This document shows, piece after piece, positions 59,085 to 64,000 of a DNA stretch of 64,000 bases (its first letter is position 1; each line of letters opens with the position of its first letter). The stretch is from Burkholderiales bacterium C2. Lineage in GTDB: Bacteria > Pseudomonadota > Gammaproteobacteria > Burkholderiales > Burkholderiaceae_C. The stretch lies in the NCBI GenBank assembly GCA_005503085.1, contig SCOI01000015.1, positions 1 through 64,000 of the forward strand. The letters run 5' to 3'. Below the pieces are notes generated by a model that was given only the letters and a program-made list of their open reading frames with translations, had not been told where the DNA came from and did not search any database. A program made the position numbers and the translations under genes.

Positions 59085-59156
59085 GCTGAAACTCCTGGTA
59101 ATCGGGGGAGTATCGCAGCGGTGCGGCACCGGGATCGGGCGCCTGGGCGCAGAGCA

Positions 59157-59663
59157 TCAGCCGGCGCTATCCGGCGGCTCGGTGCTCTCGCGGTCGTAGT
59201 AATCGACCGTGTTCTCCGCGCGAAACATCTTCCAGAGTCCCGGCTCGCCACGCCGGCCGGAGCCGATCATGATCTTGTTGGAATCCGGGTACTCGCAAGT
59301 CTCGATGTCGACCACAGTCGACAGCGCCAGATAGCGCATGGTCACGGTGCCGGTATTGATGATCTGATGCGCCACCTCGGGCCCGCCGGTCGGGCAGGCG
59401 ATCACATCGTGCGCTCGGATCGGATAGCGCTGCGCGCCAAAGCGCAGCTCGCCCTCGCCTTCGAGGATGAAGAACATCTCTTCCTCGCCATGATGGTTGT
59501 GGAAGGGGCACTGCGCCTTGCCGGGCGGCAGCACCGTCAGGTTGTAGCCCAGCTTGCGGGCGCCGATATGGTCGCTGATCTGGGCGCGCCTGGAGCTGTA
59601 GTAGCCGTTTTCCTCGACGTCGTTGAACACCAGTTCGTCGAGATTCATGATGGGCTTGGTCAC
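59157..59663 (-). CDS. Cupin-domain protein
   Basis: I placed the start at the GTG at 59663, 7 nt after GGGAG. This gives 168 residues, and ATG 59648 is an alternative. The cupin motifs are CPFHNHHGEEEMFFILEGEGELRFG and VAHQIINTGTVTMRYLALST. The metal-binding histidines and glutamate are present. Function is unknown. A role as a small-molecule isomerase or dioxygenase, or a sensor, is possible. It follows an unrecognised gene by 28 nt. Both have GTG starts with similar GGGAG ribosome sites. Confidence 0.8.
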   Translation of the reverse strand: MTKPIMNLDELVFNDVEENGYYSSRRAQISDHIGARKLGYNLTVLPPGKAQCPFHNHHGEEEMFFILEGEGELRFGAQRYPIRAHDVIACPTGGPEVAHQIINTGTVTMRYLALSTVVDIETCEYPDSNKIMIGSGRRGEPGLWKMFRAENTVDYYDRESTEPPDSAG

Positions 59664-59691
59664 GCTGGAACTCCCTTGAGACGATGAGAGC

Positions 59692-60006
59692 TTAGGTCTT
59701 GGCGTCGGCCTTGATCTTGCGGACTGCCGCCACGTCCCCGAGAAACACCAGCAAGGCGTCTCGTTCGTCCTGCGACAGCGCCTTGCTGTCCAGCAGCTGC
59801 AGCTGCTTGATGACGACTTCAAGCGCCTCGGTCAGGTGACCGATCTGCTTGCCATAGCTGCCGATCTGCTCAATGACCTGCTGCTCGACCTTGGCGTTGG
59901 ATGTGGCGCCAAGGTTGACGCTGAACAGATTGAAAGACCAGTTCGACAGGATGGGCTGGGTCAGCGAGCTCGGCGCCAGCTGCAAGGGCATATAGACATT
60001 TGCCAC
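59692..60006 (-). CDS. Small protein of unknown function
   Basis: Read from the GTG at 60006 (GGGAG 6 nt upstream) the protein has 104 residues. The N-terminal part (MANVYMPLQLAPSSLTQPIL, SNWSFNLFSVNLG) is polar with no signal peptide. The C-terminal two-thirds is helical: VEQQVIEQIGSYGKQIGHL and so on, to SKALSQDERDALLVFL. I do not recognise the family. It may be a small adaptor or phasin-like helical protein, but nothing shows this directly. It lies upstream of the cupin gene on the same strand. Confidence 0.65.
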   Translation of the reverse strand: MANVYMPLQLAPSSLTQPILSNWSFNLFSVNLGATSNAKVEQQVIEQIGSYGKQIGHLTEALEVVIKQLQLLDSKALSQDERDALLVFLGDVAAVRKIKADAKT

Positions 60007-60071
60007 GGAACACTCCCTGCATGTGATCAATGCGAATGCAGCGCTATTCTGCGGCGAAAGACGCCGGCCGC

Positions 60072-61151
60072 TCAGCGCCCGAACAAACCCTTCACCAGGC
60101 CGCCCAGCCCCTTGACCACGCCGGAGACGCTGACGCCCAGCGTCTCGGCCAGGCCCGAGGCCAGCTTGGTGGCCAGATTCTCGTTGAGCGAGAAGGCCGG
60201 GTCGTCGAGCCGGCCTTCGAGCGTGAAGCGCACCTGCAGACGGCCGTCGCGCGTCATCGCAGCCAGCACCGCCTGGCGCGGCACGCCGGCAAAGGTGGCC
60301 AAGGGGCCGCCGCCGCTGGCCAGCTCCAGATTCGTCAAGGTCAGCGTGCCGGGCGCGCGCAGCCGCTCGCCGACCACCGTCGCATGGACGTCCAGATCCA
60401 GCGTGCCGCGCCGCACGCCGGCCTCGGCGACCTTCAGCAGATAGGGCTGCAGCGCCAGCAGGTCCACATCGCTGAAGCGCGCGCGCAGATCGGCATCGTG
60501 GCTGGCCGGGGTGTACCTGCCCCTGATCTCGATGCGGCCGTCACGCTGCGGCCCCTTGAACACACCGCCAAGCTCGATCTGCAGCGCCTGGTCCAGCGCT
60601 GGCAAGCGAAGTGGACCGAGCCTGGCCGCCAGCTGCTCGATGCGCAGCTGCAGCGCCGGCCGGCGCACCGAGTGGTCGAAGAACGCCAGGGCGCCGTCGG
60701 CGAGGCGGATCTCGTCGATCTCGATCGCCGGCGCTGGGGTCGGGTCTTGACTCGGCGCCTGAGCCCGGCCGGCGCGTTCCTCGAGGAGGGCCGGCAGCAG
60801 GCGCAGCCGGCCATCACGGCTGCGCTGCGCGGACAGATAGCCGCCCTCCACCGTCACGCTGGCAATGCGCCAGGGTCCGCCCAGCAGGCTGCGCAGATCG
60901 GGCCGGATGTGCACGCGCTCGGCCCGCAACTCATCCTCGGCCGGCCAGCCCGGCGCCGCCTGGATGCGCAGCTGGCGCAGCTCGACGCTGCCGCTCCAGC
61001 CGATGCTGATGTCCCCCAGCGTCGCGCGCGGCCCCAGTGCGGCCTCGATCCGCGTTTGCAGCTGCCACGCGGCCAGGTAGGGGCCGGCGACCAGCAGCAG
61101 GACCAGCGCGATGGCAAGAGCAACAAGGGAACGGCGGCGGGAGGGAGTCAC
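60072..61151 (-). CDS. AsmA/DUF748-like envelope protein
   Basis: From the GTG at 61151 the protein has 359 residues. It has one N-terminal membrane segment (SLVALAIALVLLLVAGPYLAA), then a large periplasmic beta-rich region: QTRIEAALGPRATLGDISIGWSG, IEIDEIRLADGALAFFD, LGPLRLPALDQALQIELGG. A C-terminal glycine-rich helix ends VVKGLGGLVKGLFGR. These are features of the AsmA/YhdP/DUF748 group of bridge-like lipid-transfer proteins, here in short form. A start at 61214 or 61229 would overlap the divergent gene and was not preferred. Confidence 0.78.
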   Translation of the reverse strand: MTPSRRRSLVALAIALVLLLVAGPYLAAWQLQTRIEAALGPRATLGDISIGWSGSVELRQLRIQAAPGWPAEDELRAERVHIRPDLRSLLGGPWRIASVTVEGGYLSAQRSRDGRLRLLPALLEERAGRAQAPSQDPTPAPAIEIDEIRLADGALAFFDHSVRRPALQLRIEQLAARLGPLRLPALDQALQIELGGVFKGPQRDGRIEIRGRYTPASHDADLRARFSDVDLLALQPYLLKVAEAGVRRGTLDLDVHATVVGERLRAPGTLTLTNLELASGGGPLATFAGVPRQAVLAAMTRDGRLQVRFTLEGRLDDPAFSLNENLATKLASGLAETLGVSVSGVVKGLGGLVKGLFGR

Positions 61152-61212
61152 GGCGGGAACAGCGGCAACAGCGGAAAAGAGGGGCCGCCATCGTAGCGCC
61201 CACAATGCGGCC

Positions 61213-62037
61213 ATGCACCGCACCGACATCTTCCTGCAGCCGCTGCGCCTCGAAGGCCGCGAGATCCAGATCGAGTCCCAGTGGCTCCATACCCAGTCAA
61301 ACCCCGGCCCCGGCGCCGAGCCGCGCCCGCTGATCGTGTTCCTGCACGAGGGCCTGGGCTCGCTGTCGCAGTGGAAGGACTTTCCGCAGCGCCTGTGCGA
61401 GGCGGCCGGCTGCCGCGGCCTGCTGTTCTCGCGCCCCGGCTACGGGCGCAGCACGCCGCGCACCGAGCCCTGGCCGCAGGACTATCTGCAGCGCCAGGCG
61501 CGCGGGCTGCTGCCGGCCTATTTCGATGCGCTGGGGCTGCAGCACGAAGCGCTGATCCTGTTCGGCCACAGCGACGGCGCCTCGCTGGCCTTGCTGTTTG
61601 CCGCCTATTTTCCGGCGCGCGTGCGCGCGCTGGCGGCGCTGGCGCCGCATCTCTTTGTCGAGCCGATCACGATCACCGGCCTGCGCGCCGCCAAGACGGC
61701 TTACGAGCAGCAGCCCAGCGCACTGAAGGCCGCGCTGGGGCGCCACCATGCCGATCCCGACTCGGCCTTCTACGGCTGGAACGATGCCTGGCTGCGGCCG
61801 GGCTTCGAAGGCGGCTGGAATATCGAGGCCGATTTGAGGACGCTGGCCTGCCCGGTGCTGGCGCTGCAAGGTGTGGACGACGAGTACGCGACGCTGGCGC
61901 AGATCGAGGCGATCCGTCGCCTGCATGCGCCGACTCGCTTGGTCGCGCTGCCGGACTGCGGCCATGCGCCGCACAAGGACCAGGCCGAGGCCGTGATCGC
62001 CCAGACCCTGGCCCTGCTGCGAGAAGCCGGCGCCTGA
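61213..62037 (+). CDS. Alpha/beta hydrolase
   Basis: The 274-residue protein has LIVFLHEGLGSLSQWKDFP, GLLFSRPGYGRST, the nucleophile elbow LILFGHSDGASLALLFA, the acid in VLALQGVDDEYATL and the histidine in LPDCGHAPHKDQ. The Ser-Asp-His triad is complete. The HEGLGS oxyanion sequence is typical of a proteobacterial subfamily of uncharacterised esterases/haloperoxidase-like enzymes. No signal peptide is seen. It is divergent from the AsmA-like gene. Confidence 0.87.
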   Translation: MHRTDIFLQPLRLEGREIQIESQWLHTQSNPGPGAEPRPLIVFLHEGLGSLSQWKDFPQRLCEAAGCRGLLFSRPGYGRSTPRTEPWPQDYLQRQARGLLPAYFDALGLQHEALILFGHSDGASLALLFAAYFPARVRALAALAPHLFVEPITITGLRAAKTAYEQQPSALKAALGRHHADPDSAFYGWNDAWLRPGFEGGWNIEADLRTLACPVLALQGVDDEYATLAQIEAIRRLHAPTRLVALPDCGHAPHKDQAEAVIAQTLALLREAGA

Positions 62038-62042
62038 GCCGC

Positions 62043-63131
62043 TCAGGGCAGCGCGTCGCTCGCCCCGACCACCTGGTTGCGCCCGCCCTGCTTGGCGCGG
62101 TAGAGCGCGGCATCGGCCGCCTGCAGCAGCGGCGCAGCTTCCGGCGGGCCGGCGAGCTCGAGCATGGCCAGGCCGATCGAGACCGTCACCGCCAGCTCGA
62201 CCCCACCCCCCACCGGCAGGCGCTGATCGGCGATGCGCTGGCGGATGCGCTCGGCCACCTCGCGAGCGGCAGCGGCCGGTGTGCGCGGCAGCAGCACGAC
62301 GAATTCCTCACCGCCCCAGCGCGCCACCGTGTCACCGGCGCGCAGCTGGCCCTGGATCATCAGCCCCACCGCGCGCAGCACCGCATCGCCGGCGGCATGG
62401 CCGTGGCTGTCGTTGACCGGCTTGAAATGATCGATGTCCAGGAACAGGCAGGCCAGGGCCTGGCTGTGGCGGCGCGCCTGGCTGATCTCGATCTGGCAGC
62501 GGTGCTCGAAATAGCGCCGGTTGTGCACGCCGGTCAGCACATCGGTCAGGCCGGCCCGCTTGACACGCTCCTGGTTCAGCGCGCTCTCCAGGCAGACCGA
62601 GGCGATCGCCGCCAGGCGCTCCAGGAACTTGGTGCCGGCCCCGCTGTTGTAGCGCGCCGCATCGCTGCTGCCGAACTGCAGGCAGCCGATCAGCTGGCCG
62701 CGCCGGCTCAGCGGCAAGAGCGCCACCGAGGCGATGCCCGGCGCCGCGCCGAACAGGGCGCCGTGCAGGATGGCGTCGTAGGCGCCCAGCCAGGGCCGCT
62801 GATCCAGATCCAGCGCATCGAGCGCCTGCAGCGTGGGCGGCAGCTGCAGGCCGGGCAGCGCGCTGTTCTCATGCAGCTCGGCGTCCAGGATGCTGCGGAT
62901 CTCCAGCTGGGTATCCAGCAGGGTCAGGCCGACGAACTCGATGCCGAACACCGGCCGGTACTCCAGCAGCAGCAGGCGCAGCAGCTCGCCCAGCGAGCCG
63001 GCCGCGATCAGGCGGTGCTCCAGCTGGTCGAAGCGGCGCATCTTGTCCTCGTTGGCACGGGCCTCGCGCAGCAAGTCTTCCAACTGCTGACGCAGGGCCT
63101 GGTTCTCAGCCGCAAGTTCGCTCGGGTGCAT
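62043..63131 (-). CDS. DUF484-like sensor diguanylate cyclase
   Basis: The 362-residue protein starts with a coiled coil (ENQALRQQLEDLLREARANE) and a GAF-like DUF484 domain (about 45-190). A C-terminal GGDEF domain follows: TDVLTGVHNRRYFEHR, LFLDIDHFKPVNDSHGHAAGD, and active site RWGGEEF. The inhibitory site RxxD (RAGD) lies five residues upstream. It should make c-di-GMP under product inhibition. It converges with the hydrolase gene with a 5-nt gap. Confidence 0.92.
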   Translation of the reverse strand: MHPSELAAENQALRQQLEDLLREARANEDKMRRFDQLEHRLIAAGSLGELLRLLLLEYRPVFGIEFVGLTLLDTQLEIRSILDAELHENSALPGLQLPPTLQALDALDLDQRPWLGAYDAILHGALFGAAPGIASVALLPLSRRGQLIGCLQFGSSDAARYNSGAGTKFLERLAAIASVCLESALNQERVKRAGLTDVLTGVHNRRYFEHRCQIEISQARRHSQALACLFLDIDHFKPVNDSHGHAAGDAVLRAVGLMIQGQLRAGDTVARWGGEEFVVLLPRTPAAAAREVAERIRQRIADQRLPVGGGVELAVTVSIGLAMLELAGPPEAAPLLQAADAALYRAKQGGRNQVVGASDALP

Positions 63132-63265
63132 GCTCAGCCATCATCCATCGCTCTCGCGCCATCGACGCGGGCGCTGCTGCGATTCTCGCCGCAGGCCGGC
63201 ATGCCGGCCCCGCAGGAAATCCCGGCCCGGGGGGGGCAGAATCACAGCATCATCGTCCCCGCCCC

Positions 63266-64000
63266 ATGACAGCTGTACACCCGCATCACCCCCTGCGCAG
63301 GTCGGCGGCGCTGCTCGGCCTGTGCCTGGCGTTGTGCGCCGGCCTCGCCGCCGCCCAGCCGATACGCCATGCGCTGGCCCAGCAGCAGAGCAGCCAGGTC
63401 ATCACCTACGAGCTCGAGGTCTTGCAGCTGCTGCTCGACAAGACCCGGCCCACCCACGGCGACTACGGCTTGCAGGCCACCGAGGTCGTGACGCAGAACC
63501 GCGCCTTCCTGCAGCTGCAGGCCGGCGAGGTCGATGTGCTGAGCTCGATGAGCTCGACCGAGCGCGAAGCCCAGGGCCTGGCGCTGCGGGTCTGCCTGTA
63601 TCGCGGCCTGCTGGGCGTGCGCCTGCCGGTGGTGCTGGCCGGCCGCGCGGCCGAGCTCGATGCGCTGGAGCAGCCAGAGCAGCTGCGCGCGCTGCGCCAC
63701 GGCCAGGTCAGCGACTGGCCCGACAGCCAGATCCTGCTGGCCAATGGCTGGCGGGTCGAGCGCATGCCCAGACTGGCGGCCTTTGCCGAGCTGCTGCGGC
63801 GCCAGCGCATCGACACCTTTGCGCTCGGCGCCATCGAGGTCTATCCGATTGCCGACGCCCATCCGGGGCTGGCCGTGCTGCAGCGCTGGGCCATTGCCTA
63901 CCCCTCGGCCTTCTACTTTTTCGTCAGCCCCAAGCGGCCCGAGCTGGCCGAGCGGCTGCGCCGGGGCTGGGAGCTGGCGCTGGCCGACGGCAGCTTTGTC
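63266..64000 (+). CDS. Periplasmic substrate-binding-like protein (truncated by window edge)
   Basis: An open frame of 245 codons runs from the ATG at 63266 to the right edge without a stop. It begins MTAVHPHHPLRRSAALLGLC and has a signal peptide ending AGLAAAQ. The mature part reads like an extracellular solute-binding type 3 domain: YELEVLQLLLDKTRPTHGD, VVTQNRAFLQLQAGEVDVLSSM, ERMPRLAAFAELLRRQRIDTF, AIAYPSAFYFFVSPKRPELAERL. It could be a transporter component, or the sensor half of a larger regulator that continues beyond the window. It is divergent from the diguanylate cyclase gene, 134 nt away. Confidence 0.8.
   Translation, partial: MTAVHPHHPLRRSAALLGLCLALCAGLAAAQPIRHALAQQQSSQVITYELEVLQLLLDKTRPTHGDYGLQATEVVTQNRAFLQLQAGEVDVLSSMSSTEREAQGLALRVCLYRGLLGVRLPVVLAGRAAELDALEQPEQLRALRHGQVSDWPDSQILLANGWRVERMPRLAAFAELLRRQRIDTFALGAIEVYPIADAHPGLAVLQRWAIAYPSAFYFFVSPKRPELAERLRRGWELALADGSFV

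Overview
The window is a stretch of high-GC chromosome from a betaproteobacterium. It most likely belongs to the Burkholderiales, in the Roseateles/Rubrivivax/Leptothrix neighbourhood. This placement is inferred from gene order and protein style: a permease-free EIIA(Man)-HPr-EI phosphotransferase set, a metX-metW pair behind a SAM-II riboswitch, dacA-dat-ybeD-lipB-lipA, PhoH-YbeY, and a Burkholderiales-type porin. Coding density is very high and most neighbouring genes overlap or abut. I see no phage, insertion sequence, CRISPR array or tRNA. The left edge carries the promoter and boxA leader of a ribosomal RNA operon that reads out of the window to the left.

Layout. 0-4.3 kb: rRNA leader, ptsI, an OlsB-like acyltransferase, ptsH and EIIA, and a lipoprotein. 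4.3-10.8 kb: a class III CoA-transferase, a degenerate kinase-like protein, a TlpA-type thioredoxin, and the glrK-qseG-glrR sensor/lipoprotein/sigma-54 activator operon. 10.8-14.3 kb: opgGH for osmoregulated periplasmic glucans, behind what reads as a complete GlrR/IHF/sigma-54 control region. 14.3-21.7 kb: lipA, lipB, a Sel1 protein, ybeD, dat, dacA, a hydrolase, a ferredoxin, a VanZ protein and hemJ. 21.7-31.6 kb: a candidate small RNA, hemB, corA, ybeY, phoH, a NarL-type two-component pair, ruvAB, a porin, a phosphatase and a DUF1840 protein. 31.6-35 kb: a GGDEF-EAL protein and an HD-GYP protein overlapping by 4 nt. 35-40.3 kb: the lower beta-ketoadipate genes pcaI, pcaJ and pcaF, a PcaR-type IclR regulator, and pobA. 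40.3-47.9 kb: a dipeptidase, a lipase-like hydrolase, a dienoyl-CoA isomerase-like protein, a lipoprotein/MORN pair, and an aspartoacylase-like protein. 47.9-53.3 kb: metW, metX with its SAM-II riboswitch, a chemotaxis receptor, and sppA. 53.4-64 kb: a GltB-like flavoprotein, a HigBA-like toxin-antitoxin pair, a lipoprotein hydrolase preceded by an octanucleotide tandem repeat, a 3-hydroxyacyl-CoA dehydrogenase/enoyl-CoA hydratase pair, a cupin, an unrecognised protein, an AsmA-like protein, a hydrolase, a DUF484-like diguanylate cyclase, and a truncated periplasmic binding protein.

The most interesting signals are regulatory. (1) Upstream of opgG there are two TGTC-N10-GACA-type sites, a perfect IHF match and a correctly spaced -24/-12 promoter, directly after glrR. 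This suggests that the GlrK-QseG-GlrR system controls periplasmic glucan synthesis here. (2) A minus-strand element of about 113 nt between hemJ and hemB has three hairpins, an intrinsic terminator and a CCTCCC loop, and looks like an undescribed anti-Shine-Dalgarno small RNA. (3) Two GTTC-N7-GAAC palindromes lie at the -35 and -10 positions of pcaI. (4) The metX leader is a SAM-II aptamer followed by an intrinsic terminator. (5) pcaF ends in three consecutive hairpins that could yield a 3'-UTR RNA.
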